A DNA stretch of 64,000 nt from Paenibacillus sp. J5C2022. Lineage in GTDB: Bacteria > Bacillota > Bacilli > Paenibacillales > Paenibacillaceae. The stretch covers positions 186,001 through 250,000 of the forward strand of contig NZ_JAOQJC010000003.1 in assembly GCF_025567625.1 (NCBI RefSeq). Reading direction: 5' to 3'. Each line of letters begins with the position of its first letter. Position 1 is the stretch's first letter. Both the position numbers and the translations under genes were made by a program. Below the pieces are notes generated by a model. It did no database searches. It saw only the letters and a program-made list of their open reading frames with translations, and was not told the origin of the DNA. Below are positions 43,912-53,198 of this stretch, piece after piece.

Positions 43912-46326
43912 CGACAGCGGTGTCTCGCTCGACATCCTCCGGACCAGCACAATGCCCAGCAGGACAGCAACCAGCAGCATAGCAGGCAGTACAAGCAATG
44001 ACAGCGGCGTGAATTGAAAGGCGATATGCGAGTTATCCCGTCCGATGTAATTGACTAGCCAATATCCGAGGCCCGCCCCTGCTCCTGTGCCTGCTGCCGC
44101 CCCGATCAGGATGCTGAGACAAGCCTGAGCGATAATAAGCTTGCCGATCATGGATGGCGTCATGCCGATGCACTGCAGCAGCCCGAACTCTCTCCGCCGG
44201 ACTTGAACCGAAGTCATTAAATAATTAATATACGACACCAGCACAATGAAGGTGACAAGCGCGCCGAAGGCATAGCCCAGGAACATGATGCTGCCAAGCT
44301 CTTGCAAGACCGACTGGCGCACATCCCCCTTCGTCTTCATGACGAGATTGTACCTGTCGGCCCATTCCCGCATTCGCAGCTCCCAGCTCTCCTCTTGCGA
44401 CTTCACGATAATATCCGCCCGGTGATAATCCGCTATGCCGAACAGGCTCGAGAATACTTCGTTAGGCATCACTATGCTGATCGCGGAGCGGTAGCTGTTC
44501 GAGACGGGCAGCTCATCCAGTATGCCGCCAATCGTGACGGTACGGCTGATCGTCTCATCGCCTCGCTGGAGCTCGATCAACACTTCATCGCCCACTGAGA
44601 GCGGGTCGCCCGGCAGTGTCCGGTACAGCAGCACTTCGTCTCCGGCATCCAGTCTCCCGGCATGGAACTCTCCTTCTATGACATGCCCGCGCACTTCTTC
44701 CGCCGCTTCCTCATCGTAGCCGTAGGCATGCAGATTGGTCTTGTATTGGTCCTTCAAGTAGAGGTGTGCATAAGGCGCGAACTTGAACGCTGTAACCTCC
44801 AGCTCCGGGGACGCCTTCAGCGCTGCTACGACATCGGCCGGCATGCCGTTAATCTGCCCGTTGTCCCGATCCTCGTCGCGAATGATAACCACCCCTGCCG
44901 TCTCCGGGTTGTTCTTGTAATTGTATGACAACGTCATGTCGCTGGGCATCATCTGCTCTACCAGCTTCTCATGATTCAGCGAATTGAAGAACAGGACAAG
45001 GAACACGAAGATCGTGCATGCGAGCGCCAATACCAACGTTTGAAAGAGGAATCTGATCCGGTTGCTGCTTATATCCGCCGCCAGATACAAGTAAAGCGGG
45101 GACTTCTTCAATCGCCTTCTCGCTTGCTTCCGTATCTTGCCTTGTCCCTGATTCGACTTCAGAGCCTCCACCACGCTAACCCCTCTAATGGAGAAATAAG
45201 CCAGGTATATCGAGACAAGAACGCTTCCGCTCACGAGCGCAGAGATGATAAGCAGCGCTTGCGGAGACACGGCGAACAGCAATTCGCCGCTTAGCGTAAT
45301 GTTGCGGATGATGAGATAGCCTCCGGCAAGACCGATAATCACACCTGCCGGAAGTCCCCATAACAAGTAATAGATCGCTTCATGAAGCAGCATCCTTCTC
45401 AATTGTCTCTTCGTCGTGCCGATCGCCTGCAGCAGGCCGAGATCCCGAACCCTGTCCTTCAGCGACAGCGTGAAGATGCCTATAATTATGCTCATGCTGA
45501 AGACGACGATGACGAGGAAAACAACGGCATAGGGCAGGAAGTCGTCTACATTGGAACGGGTAATGGCCGCAGCGGAGTATTCAATCCGCTCAGACGGAAT
45601 CGACAAGCTGGCCGCCAGACTATTCGCCGCCGCCTGGAGATCATGCTTGCGATACAGATTCATATATACCGTACGATGCTCCTGCAGGTACGAGGCTGCT
45701 TGCCCATCGGTCTGCGGGGACTTCACAATCGCTTCGAGCCTCTTGTCCTGCTCTTGCAGCGTGCGGAAGTGGAGAATGCCGCTTAAGGTGAAGGAAGCTT
45801 CGCGTACAGAGTCCGTGCTTCCGTCATCATAACGCAATCGTATTGTGTCGCCGATGGCAGCCGCCGCTCCCAATTGCTCCAGCGCGTAAGCCGACAGCGC
45901 AATCTCGCCATGGCGCCGGGGCAGCTCTCCCTCCAGCCTGGAGACGGATGCGAACGACTTGTAGTCGCCTTCTACACTGATCAGCGGAATGGTCCTCCGG
46001 ATTACGGACGGCTCCGCCTCTTGCTTTAATCCGTTCGGCATATGCTCCGATTCCATGAATACTTCGCCAAGCTTCGTCCTGGTCACGGTGCCAGTAATGA
46101 ATGGCAGCCGCTCCAGCTTCGCCAGTTCATCGTCGCGAAGCCCCGCAATCGAAAGATCATAGCGCCCATCCGCCATAACAATCGCCTCGCGATGCGTCTT
46201 CGTGACGGAAGCATACAACGTATACACGATGATCATCAGAATGGCTGACAGCATGATAGTCGCAATCGTGAAGCGGCTGCGGGATCGGTGGGCCAAGACG
46301 TAACGGTAGCTCAATCGCCTCAGCAT
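43873..46326 (-). CDS. ABC transporter permease with two FtsX domains (MacB/YtrF-like)
   Basis: An 817-residue integral membrane protein. ATG at 46326 follows GGGGGAG and sits one base after the stop of the ATPase gene. N-terminal helix, large extracytoplasmic domain, first FtsX domain with LGLLQAIGTTKRQLRRML, a second extracytoplasmic domain, and second FtsX domain with FGLLQCIGMTPSMIGKLI. These mechanotransmission exporters extrude peptides or lipids or respond to cell-wall antibiotics. The adjoining ATPase and two-component system favour an antimicrobial-peptide or envelope-stress role. The stop lies inside the convergent AraC gene. Confidence 0.92.
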   Translation of the reverse strand: MLRRLSYRYVLAHRSRSRFTIATIMLSAILMIIVYTLYASVTKTHREAIVMADGRYDLSIAGLRDDELAKLERLPFITGTVTRTKLGEVFMESEHMPNGLKQEAEPSVIRRTIPLISVEGDYKSFASVSRLEGELPRRHGEIALSAYALEQLGAAAAIGDTIRLRYDDGSTDSVREASFTLSGILHFRTLQEQDKRLEAIVKSPQTDGQAASYLQEHRTVYMNLYRKHDLQAAANSLAASLSIPSERIEYSAAAITRSNVDDFLPYAVVFLVIVVFSMSIIIGIFTLSLKDRVRDLGLLQAIGTTKRQLRRMLLHEAIYYLLWGLPAGVIIGLAGGYLIIRNITLSGELLFAVSPQALLIISALVSGSVLVSIYLAYFSIRGVSVVEALKSNQGQGKIRKQARRRLKKSPLYLYLAADISSNRIRFLFQTLVLALACTIFVFLVLFFNSLNHEKLVEQMMPSDMTLSYNYKNNPETAGVVIIRDEDRDNGQINGMPADVVAALKASPELEVTAFKFAPYAHLYLKDQYKTNLHAYGYDEEAAEEVRGHVIEGEFHAGRLDAGDEVLLYRTLPGDPLSVGDEVLIELQRGDETISRTVTIGGILDELPVSNSYRSAISIVMPNEVFSSLFGIADYHRADIIVKSQEESWELRMREWADRYNLVMKTKGDVRQSVLQELGSIMFLGYAFGALVTFIVLVSYINYLMTSVQVRRREFGLLQCIGMTPSMIGKLIIAQACLSILIGAAAGTGAGAGLGYWLVNYIGRDNSHIAFQFTPLSLLVLPAMLLVAVLLGIVLVRRMSSETPLSLILGKDRLGRQS

Positions 46327-46327
46327 G

Positions 46328-46999
46328 CTACTCCCCCTCCACCTTGCCGTCCGCAAGCTTGATGATCCGGTCCGCCTTCTGCGCAAGACTCTCGCTATGC
46401 GTGACCATCAGCACGGTCTGATTATATTTCTTCGCGGTCTGTCGGAGCAGATGGAACACCTGGCTGCTCGTCTTGGAGTCCAGATTGCCCGTCGGCTCAT
46501 CCGCCAGCACGATCGAAGGGCGGGTCGCCAGCGCTCGCGCAAGCGCCACACGCTGCCGCTGCCCCCCGGACAGGGCAGCCGGCATATGATGCTGGCGATC
46601 CCCGATCTTCAGCTCCGTCAGCAGCTCCTGCACATGCGCATCGTCTATCTTCCGGTGATCGATAAGCAGCGGATAGACGATATTCTCGTATACATTCAGC
46701 ACAGGGATGAGATTGAATTCCTGGAAGACGAAGCCGATATGCCTTCTGCGGAAGATAGCCAGCTTCTCCTTCTTCAATCTGTTGATCGCCTCGCCCTGGA
46801 TACAGACGTCGCCGAAGGTGGGATCATCCAGCCCTCCCAGCAGATGAAGCAAGGTGCTCTTGCCGCAGCCCGACTCCCCTACCATCGCGATGAACTCTCC
46901 TTCCTCAACCCGCAAGTTGATGCCGTCCACCGCCCTCACTTCATTCCCGTCCCCGGACAAGTACATTTTATGCAAGTCCTTCGTCTCCACTATCGCCAT
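46328..46999 (-). CDS. ABC transporter ATP-binding protein (MacB/LolD type)
   Basis: A 223-residue ATPase with all motifs: Walker A GESGCGKST, Q-loop VFQEFNLIPVL, signature LSGGQRQRVALARAL, Walker B IVLADEPTGNLD and the H-loop VTHS. ADEPTGNLDS is characteristic of the MacB/LolD/FtsE group that pairs with FtsX-type permeases. Start follows GGGGAG at 8 bases. It works with the 43873 permease, and is separated from the two-component genes by a terminator. Confidence 0.95.
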   Translation of the reverse strand: MAIVETKDLHKMYLSGDGNEVRAVDGINLRVEEGEFIAMVGESGCGKSTLLHLLGGLDDPTFGDVCIQGEAINRLKKEKLAIFRRRHIGFVFQEFNLIPVLNVYENIVYPLLIDHRKIDDAHVQELLTELKIGDRQHHMPAALSGGQRQRVALARALATRPSIVLADEPTGNLDSKTSSQVFHLLRQTAKKYNQTVLMVTHSESLAQKADRIIKLADGKVEGE

Positions 47000-47052
47000 A
47001 ACGACCGCTCCCCTTCACCCTTGTTGACGACAGTGTAGCATCCCAACATAAC

Positions 47053-47088
47053 AAAAACCTAACAGTTTCCTATCGAAACCGTTAGGTT
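47053..47088 (-). terminator. Terminator after the histidine kinase gene
   Basis: AACCTAAC-A-GTTTC (47056-47069) pairs with GAAAC-C-GTTAGGTT (47075-47088), one mismatch, 5-base loop, followed on the minus strand by TTTTT. The stem begins at the kinase stop codon. Confidence 0.85.
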
Positions 47089-48139
47089 AATGAAAAAAGA
47101 TAAGCTTGACCGTCGTTCCCTTGCCCGGCTCGGAGATGATGTCCATCGTGCCTCCCTGCTTCTCCATAATTTCATAGGACAAGTAGAGGCCAAGTCCGGC
47201 GCCCTGCACATGACGAACAGAAGGACTGCGGTAAAATCGCTTGATGACGCGGGGCAGCTCTTCCTTGGGGATGCCTGCGCCCTCATCCCGAATATAGATC
47301 GTGTAGCTGATGGGAGACTGCTCTGTCCAGATGACGATGCCGCTTGCCTTGTCCCCGTACTTCATGGCGTTGTCGAGAATATTGACGACGGCTTCCTTCG
47401 TCCACTTGCGGTCATGCTCCACGGCAGACTTCACGATGCCGCCCGAGACGATCTCCATGCCCCGCTCCTGTGCCGGCAAGTATACCGCATTGATCGCATC
47501 CATGATCGTCTCATCCATCGGAAGTCGATCCTTGGCAATCCGAATCAGCCCCGTCTCCAGCTGCGAGATATTCTTCAGACCCGACGCGAGCCATTCCAGA
47601 CGCTCTGTCTCGCCTTCAATGAGCGCCTTCACCATCCGGATCTCCTCGTCGCCGCCATCCAGCTGCTCCGCGAATAGCTTGATGGATGTAATAGGCGTGG
47701 CGAGCTGATGCGAGATGTCCGATACGAGCGCATTCAGCTTCTCCTTCTCCTCATGCAGCGAATCGTACAGCCTCTGATGGCCGTTAATCAGCCCGATGAG
47801 CTCGATCTGAAGTTGATGAAGATGCCCCTCTTGCATTACGCTGATCGCTTGTACAGACTCCCCGCCCTTCCAGCCGCGCTTGATAATGGCCAGATTCCGC
47901 TTCACGGCTTCGTTGTGCTGCCGAATGACGAACCATACCGCTCCTGCCGCCAGCAGTATAATAAAGCCGATGACGAGCAATACGGCTGTGCGGAAGCTGA
48001 CTAACGCCTCCGGGCGGAACGGCTCGTACAGAAGGCGGCTCAGCACATGCTCCGAGTATAGGAACAAGGCGACCGCTGCCAGCAGCATCGCAGCTCCGAT
48101 GACGAGCAGCATTTCTCTAACGCGCTTATCCCGCCACAT
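47087..48139 (-). CDS. Sensor histidine kinase
   Basis: A 350-residue membrane kinase with two helices (about 10-28 and 48-70) and only a short external loop of about 20 residues. H box SDISHQLATPITSIKL, N box NILDNAMKYG, G1 DEGAGI and G2 GAGLGL are intact. The short sensor resembles intramembrane-sensing kinases that monitor a neighbouring ABC exporter. It starts directly on the stop of the response regulator (TAGATG). Confidence 0.93.
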   Translation of the reverse strand: MWRDKRVREMLLVIGAAMLLAAVALFLYSEHVLSRLLYEPFRPEALVSFRTAVLLVIGFIILLAAGAVWFVIRQHNEAVKRNLAIIKRGWKGGESVQAISVMQEGHLHQLQIELIGLINGHQRLYDSLHEEKEKLNALVSDISHQLATPITSIKLFAEQLDGGDEEIRMVKALIEGETERLEWLASGLKNISQLETGLIRIAKDRLPMDETIMDAINAVYLPAQERGMEIVSGGIVKSAVEHDRKWTKEAVVNILDNAMKYGDKASGIVIWTEQSPISYTIYIRDEGAGIPKEELPRVIKRFYRSPSVRHVQGAGLGLYLSYEIMEKQGGTMDIISEPGKGTTVKLIFFH

Positions 48140-48820
48140 CTACTTGCCTTCCCATATGTAGCCGATGCCGCGCACGGTTTTCAAGTAGCGGGGATCGCCG
48201 CCTGCTTCCACCTTGTTCCGAAGGCGGTTGATATTGACGGTCAGCGCGCTCTCGTCCACGAAGTTGCCATCCGCATCCCAGATGCTCTCCAGCAACGCCT
48301 CCCTTGTGACGACTCTGTTCTTGTTCGCCATCAGCTTCTTCAGCAGCTTGAACTCCGTCCGGGTAAGCGCGATATCCTTCCCCTCCCTGGACAGCTTATA
48401 GGTCTCAAGATCGAGCGTGAAGGGCTCCGCTACCAGCAATTGCGGTCTGGACGGCTGTCCCGACAGCCGCAGCGCAGCCTTCACGCGCAGCAGCAATTCG
48501 AATGGCTTGAACGGCTTCGTGATGTAGTCGGCGGCTCCCAGCTCGAAGCCCTTGATCAGATCCAGATCGTCGTCTCTAGCGGTGAGAAATATGACGGGAA
48601 TGCCAGGCTGACTCCTCTTCATCATCTCCATAAGCTGATACCCTTCCCCGTCCGGCAGCTGCACATCCAGCACAACCGCGTCGAAGCTGCCGCCGCGAAG
48701 CGTCTCTGCCGCGCTCTTCAGCGTATCTGCAAAGACAGCCTCGTAGCCTTCCTTCCGGAACAGCAGCCTCAGTCCCAGCTCCAATGAATAGTCATCCTCC
48801 ACGATGAGCACTTTACTCAT
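48140..48820 (-). CDS. OmpR/PhoB-family response regulator
   Basis: A 226-residue regulator. ATG at 48820 (MSKVLIVEDDYSLELGL) is the natural start; GTG at 48832 is possible. The receiver has Asp in VVLDVQLPDGEG and Lys in ITKPFKPFELL. A winged helix follows (LTRTEFKLLKKLMANKNRVV, TVNINRLRNKVE). It is the partner of the 47087 kinase and probably regulates the MacB-like exporter next door. Confidence 0.94.
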   Translation of the reverse strand: MSKVLIVEDDYSLELGLRLLFRKEGYEAVFADTLKSAAETLRGGSFDAVVLDVQLPDGEGYQLMEMMKRSQPGIPVIFLTARDDDLDLIKGFELGAADYITKPFKPFELLLRVKAALRLSGQPSRPQLLVAEPFTLDLETYKLSREGKDIALTRTEFKLLKKLMANKNRVVTREALLESIWDADGNFVDESALTVNINRLRNKVEAGGDPRYLKTVRGIGYIWEGK

Positions 48821-48908
48821 TCTCCGCCGCACACTCCCCTATCCGCTTCATTTCCCACTATGATAGCAAATAAGGGCCGTTTCATCCAGCCAGCTTTCCC
48901 TCCTGCCT

Positions 48909-50888
48909 CTACGTCTCCAGCACGATCATCTGATGGCATTCCAGCTTCGGCAGCGTGTAGCTGACACGCCCTTCCGCATGCTGCACATAGGGCAGCTCCG
49001 TCATCTCCGGCGCCAAGTAGATGCGCTTCGTCTCCGCAGGAAGCTTGACCTCCACCTCAATGTTGCAGAGCGGCACGATATCTTCGATCACCTCGACGCC
49101 ATCGCCGCGCTTGACGGGAACGGCATAGAGCAAGTGGTTCACATAGCGCCGCTCCTCCGGCTGCTCCATCAAGGTCGCAATGCCTTGCGCCGGCAGCGTG
49201 GCGCGAAGGCTCTTCCCTGCGCCAAGCAGCAGGTCCAGCGCATGCGCAACGACTTCCTTCAACGCCAGACTTCCCTTCGTCGCGTAATCTTCGAACACGC
49301 TCCATGCGATATAGATGCCGCTCGCACTCTCCACCATGCCCGCTCCGTCGTTCCGCTTCGCGCTTGGCGTATGCTGGTGGGAGCAGAAGGTGATGCCCTC
49401 CCTGTTGAAATACGGAAATTCCCGGTATCCAAGCACGTTGCTTCCGGCAGCAGGCTCTACGATATGCCCCTCGGAGTAGAAGACGAACGAAGCCGCCGGC
49501 AAGCTCTTCAGCGGGAATGAAGGGCAGAAATATTCCGGCTTATAGGCGCTTGGCCCTGCATAGCGAACCCCGAGGTCGATAGCGAAGGCCATCCCCTCCT
49601 CATTCAGGCCCGACGAGCCTGTAGCGAGAATCTTGCCCCCGCCCGCCATGAAGCTGTTCAGCTTGTCCGCCAATGCGTCCGATACCGTAATCCGATCTGG
49701 CAAGATGAGTACTTTATAGGCACCGAAGTCGCTGTCCGTATCCACCACATCGAACAAATAATGCCCTTCCAGCAGCATCCTGATTGCCCCCGTATCCGAT
49801 GCGCCGGCACGGTCTCCTTGCGATTCCGCTCCCTGGGAGACGATCGATTCCACAGACAGCAGGGCAATGTCGGCCACGTTGCGGGCAGCTCTGCACCACG
49901 CTTCCTTCATCTCCACTTCGGCGTAGGCTTCTCCGATAATGGCATACGTGGCGGGGTCCATGAGCCCTTCCGGATGAAGCTGGTCACCGATCGAGCAGCG
50001 CGCGCCGTTGGCGATGCTGAGTGCCGTCTCGTACCTTAATGCGGCAGGATGCTTATATCCTCCGAACTCTCCCCACGTCGTATGGAATTTGCCCGTCATC
50101 CCCAGGAAATCCATGCCAAGCCCTTGTGCATAACGCGCAGATAGCGGGAAGTGGTCGTAACCCCAGCCGCCAGTCGGCAGCGACTCCAGCTCCAGATGGG
50201 AGTTCATCTCGGCGAGGTCGCGGCGGCCGCGGCGGATGTGGCCGCCGTTATGGAATACCGGCAGTCCCGGCTTGACAGCGTCGATCGTCTCTCGGACGCG
50301 GCGCGTATAATTCGCGTACACCCGCTCCCCGTGCTTCAGTTGGATGTCCGGGTCCAACGGATCGTCGCCCGCGGAACGGATCGTCTCCAGACAGCTGTGG
50401 CAGAAGCAGCGTCTGACGCCTACGATATCGAGGAAGATGCCGTCCGCATCGTAGCGCTGCACGACCTCTTCGATCTGGCTCAGCAGAATATCCAGATAAG
50501 GCGTGTTCATGCAGAACTGATGGTAGCCCGGCTTCAGAAAGCTGCTTACCCAGTTGGTCCGATCCTGCTCGTCGCGGATGAGCCACTCAGGATGCCTTCT
50601 GGCCAGCTTCTCGTCCAGTCCCGCCGACAGGTAGACCGGCGTCTTCACATCAATCTCGTGCGCCGCTTCAATCATCGCTCCCAGCAGATCGAAGTCAAGA
50701 TGGGGGTGCATCTCATTCGCTTCGGAAGGATGATAAGCCCATCCGTGATGACATTTGGAGAATACGGTGATGGAATCTACATGCCCCCGCTTCAGCATGT
50801 CTTGAAATTGCGTCTTGGAGAAATCCTTGCCAATCCCCTCTATCGCTTCGGAAGTATGGAAATCCAGATGAATCTGTCTGAACCGCAT
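48909..50888 (-). CDS. Glycosidase of the GHL6 / beta-galactosidase-trimerisation type
   Basis: A 659-residue cytoplasmic protein starting after AAAGGAGTCGGTTCAAT. The N-terminal TIM barrel (ITVFSKCHHGWAYHPS, YDADGIFLDIVGVRRCFCHS) matches the hypothetical glycosyl hydrolase 6 group (GHL6), distantly related to GH29 fucosidases. Around 360-560 a flavodoxin-like domain (DSDFGAYKVLILPDRITVSD) resembles the beta-galactosidase trimerisation domain. A small beta-sandwich ends it. The Asp in DGIFLDIVG is the likely nucleophile. Substrate unknown; alpha-L-fucoside or galactoside is plausible. The divergent AraC gene at 51131 probably controls it. Confidence 0.82.
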   Translation of the reverse strand: MRFRQIHLDFHTSEAIEGIGKDFSKTQFQDMLKRGHVDSITVFSKCHHGWAYHPSEANEMHPHLDFDLLGAMIEAAHEIDVKTPVYLSAGLDEKLARRHPEWLIRDEQDRTNWVSSFLKPGYHQFCMNTPYLDILLSQIEEVVQRYDADGIFLDIVGVRRCFCHSCLETIRSAGDDPLDPDIQLKHGERVYANYTRRVRETIDAVKPGLPVFHNGGHIRRGRRDLAEMNSHLELESLPTGGWGYDHFPLSARYAQGLGMDFLGMTGKFHTTWGEFGGYKHPAALRYETALSIANGARCSIGDQLHPEGLMDPATYAIIGEAYAEVEMKEAWCRAARNVADIALLSVESIVSQGAESQGDRAGASDTGAIRMLLEGHYLFDVVDTDSDFGAYKVLILPDRITVSDALADKLNSFMAGGGKILATGSSGLNEEGMAFAIDLGVRYAGPSAYKPEYFCPSFPLKSLPAASFVFYSEGHIVEPAAGSNVLGYREFPYFNREGITFCSHQHTPSAKRNDGAGMVESASGIYIAWSVFEDYATKGSLALKEVVAHALDLLLGAGKSLRATLPAQGIATLMEQPEERRYVNHLLYAVPVKRGDGVEVIEDIVPLCNIEVEVKLPAETKRIYLAPEMTELPYVQHAEGRVSYTLPKLECHQMIVLET

Positions 50889-51067
50889 ATTGAACCGACT
50901 CCTTTAACTGGTGTATTGCCCCCAGTGTATAGGAATCGGCATAGCCTTCGACAGTTACAGAACCGACTAACTATAGCACGATTCCGACCACTTCTCCTTA
51001 GGACATGACCCCCCGGCATTTACGGACTTGCGGGCGTATTTTTTGTCACAGCTTCCATCAACCCCCT

Positions 51068-51095
51068 TTGCCCTCCACTTCCGCAATGATATGAT
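51068..51095 (+). promoter_or_regulatory. Probable promoter of the AraC gene at 51131
   Basis: TTGCCC (51068-51073), 16-base spacer, TATGAT (51090-51095), 36 bases ahead of the start codon. No clear operator dyad is seen in the 242-base divergent gap. Confidence 0.5.
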
Positions 51096-51130
51096 GGAGC
51101 TAGTGAGACGGTACAAGGGGAGGGCAAATC

Positions 51131-52003
51131 ATGAACATCCTGCAGCTACGCATACCGCCGCTGCCGCAATTCATTACAGGCGGATATGCCATGTGGACGC
51201 CAGGTACGCAGCACTTCGAACGCACCTTCAGCGTATACGACCTGCTGCTCGTGTGCTCCGGGACGCTGTATATGACGGAGGAAGGACAGCCCTATGAGAT
51301 CGGTGCCGGCCAGATGCTTATTCTGGAGAGGGACATGATGCATGTGGGACATAGGCCTTGTACAGAACCGACCGAAGTGTATTGGATTCACTTCAAGCAC
51401 GAGCCTCCCGCAATCAGCCTTGCCGCAGACAAGATCGACTGGACGCACCGCGTCATGGAAGGCACGGATTTCGACTTGCAGCCGCGCGAGCAATACTTGT
51501 ACTTGCCGAAGCATGGCTCCTTCGACGTGAACGTCACTCGTCCCTTATTGGATCGGATGCTGAAGCTGCGCAAGTCGCTGACGATGAACCGAGCGATGGA
51601 TTTGCAGGTACTGCTGGGCCAGCTGCTGTCGCAACTGCAGGCATCCATGCAGCGGAGAGGGCAAGATCGGCGTTCATACAAGGTGGCGGAGATAGTCATG
51701 CGTTATTTGGAGGGGCGGCTGACGCACCCTTATCATGCAGAGGACATGCGCCGCGAGCTTCACTTTCATGAAGATTACGCAGCGCGCTGCCTTCGCAGGC
51801 ATACGGGATTGAGTCCGCTGCAATATTTGCATTGGATCAGGGTGGAGAGAGCCAAGCAGCTGTTGAGCCATAGCCCATTAACGCTGCATGAGATTGCGGC
51901 CGACGTCGGGTATGACGACTACAACTACTTCATCCGCGTCTTCCGCAAGTCGACCGGCCAATCCCCGGGAGCGTACCGGGACAGTACGCTGGGGTATGTG
52001 TGA
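51131..52003 (+). CDS. AraC-family transcriptional regulator
   Basis: A 290-residue regulator, start behind AGGGGAGGGCAAATC. N-terminal cupin-like sensor (YDLLLVCSGTLYMTEEGQPY, LILERDMMHVGH) and C-terminal double HTH (EDMRRELHFHEDYAARCLRR, LHEIAADVGYDDYNYFIRVF). It faces the GHL6-type gene and is its likely regulator. Confidence 0.92.
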   Translation: MNILQLRIPPLPQFITGGYAMWTPGTQHFERTFSVYDLLLVCSGTLYMTEEGQPYEIGAGQMLILERDMMHVGHRPCTEPTEVYWIHFKHEPPAISLAADKIDWTHRVMEGTDFDLQPREQYLYLPKHGSFDVNVTRPLLDRMLKLRKSLTMNRAMDLQVLLGQLLSQLQASMQRRGQDRRSYKVAEIVMRYLEGRLTHPYHAEDMRRELHFHEDYAARCLRRHTGLSPLQYLHWIRVERAKQLLSHSPLTLHEIAADVGYDDYNYFIRVFRKSTGQSPGAYRDSTLGYV

Positions 52004-52018
52004 GTGGTGCTGGCTAAT

Positions 52019-52176
52019 GAGACGCGCTGGGAATAGGTGAACTATGAATACCCTTTGACAGAACGCTAGGCTATGTCTGAACATTGCTCCCATTTAATGA
52101 ACGCTGGCGTATGTGTGAACATTGCTTTCCATTTAAGGCACGCTGGCGTATTCGTGAACATTGCTTCCCATTGTTG
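52019..52176. repeat. Degenerate tandem array, unit 38-39 bp
   Basis: Three clear copies start at 52061, 52099 and 52138, each of the form GAACGCTGGCGTATGTGTGA followed by ACATTGCTTCCCATT. A fourth, weaker copy precedes them from about 52019. Intergenic, no coding sense. Confidence 0.75.
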
Positions 52177-52992
52177 CTAGGTATGCAATTTCTCGACTTC
52201 GTGCCATGCCAGTCCAAGAAGGATTGGCGGGATAACTTCCGACTTTAGCCAGCTGTATTGGCAATTCAATTCTAATCGGGCAATTTGCAGTGTCCCATTC
52301 TCGTCCTTCTGCATTCTCCAAGCTTTGCTTGCTACCGCTTTTCCTTGCTCTACCTTCTCTATCGCCTCAGACCAACCGAATTCCGGTCCTTTATTTTGTT
52401 CCAGATTGTTCACGTAAGCTTCATAACGCTTCAGCTCTTCTCGTTCCAACTCATCAGTTCGTTCAGAATCCCATACTTCTATGAATTGGAATCCTTTTAA
52501 TTTTGAATTTAATACAGTCTCTCTAAATTGATCCGAAACAAATACCTCAACAGTTGGAAACTCAGGGGTTTTAAATATGTGTTGTCCTGTTACCTCCTTC
52601 TCCAATAAGCAATACTTATGAAATCCACGCAGTTTCCCCCAAGGAGACAGTTCAGGAATAGAACGGGAGTAATCCACAGCATTAATTAAGTTAATCACAT
52701 TAACTAGTGTAAGATTAGTATCATAATTAACTATATCTAGATCTACTAATTGGACATGGTCATTGATTAATTCATACAGCACTTCCAGGCTTCTTTCACT
52801 AAAAATAGGAATCCCACCGGATAAATATGCAAAATCTTTTGATCTACCCTTTTTTAAAACCTTGAAGGAAGGGAGGCTCCAATCATGTATTAATTCCCCC
52901 TTAAATTCATCTAAATGGAAACTACTATTGCTGATAGATTCAATAACCATACTGCTTTCTTCACAACATAACAACCAAACTTTCATTCCCAT
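52177..52992 (-). CDS. Imm11-like (DUF1629-type) orphan immunity protein
   Basis: A 271-residue soluble protein. ATG at 52992 has AAGGA seven bases upstream. The order GGIPIFSERSLEVLYELIND, NVINLINAVDYSRSIPEL, HIFKTPEFPTVEVFVSDQFR and LKGFQFIEVW follows the Imm11 (DUF1629) plan of immunity proteins in polymorphic toxin systems. A C-terminal extension (FGWSEAIEKVEQGKAVASKA) looks like the first strand/helix of DUF2829 (Tad2-like) proteins, a weak resemblance. The gene is clearly richer in A and T than its surroundings, suggesting recent transfer. No toxin gene is adjacent. Confidence 0.55.
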   Translation of the reverse strand: MGMKVWLLCCEESSMVIESISNSSFHLDEFKGELIHDWSLPSFKVLKKGRSKDFAYLSGGIPIFSERSLEVLYELINDHVQLVDLDIVNYDTNLTLVNVINLINAVDYSRSIPELSPWGKLRGFHKYCLLEKEVTGQHIFKTPEFPTVEVFVSDQFRETVLNSKLKGFQFIEVWDSERTDELEREELKRYEAYVNNLEQNKGPEFGWSEAIEKVEQGKAVASKAWRMQKDENGTLQIARLELNCQYSWLKSEVIPPILLGLAWHEVEKLHT

Positions 52993-53198
52993 TCTCACGT
53001 CCTTATTTTGCTAGTCATCCACGTTTAAAAAATAGGATACCTTTCCGCAATTGGGGAGTGCTGTTTGAATTGTATCTCTAACTTTTTCTTAAGGCCTCAC
53101 TATCCCCTCTTATCAGGAAGGCCTCACGTATCTCGTTTCCTTTTGCATTCAGGAATTTCTCGCTCGCTCTTGCCGCATTGCACATCACATGAGCAGCT

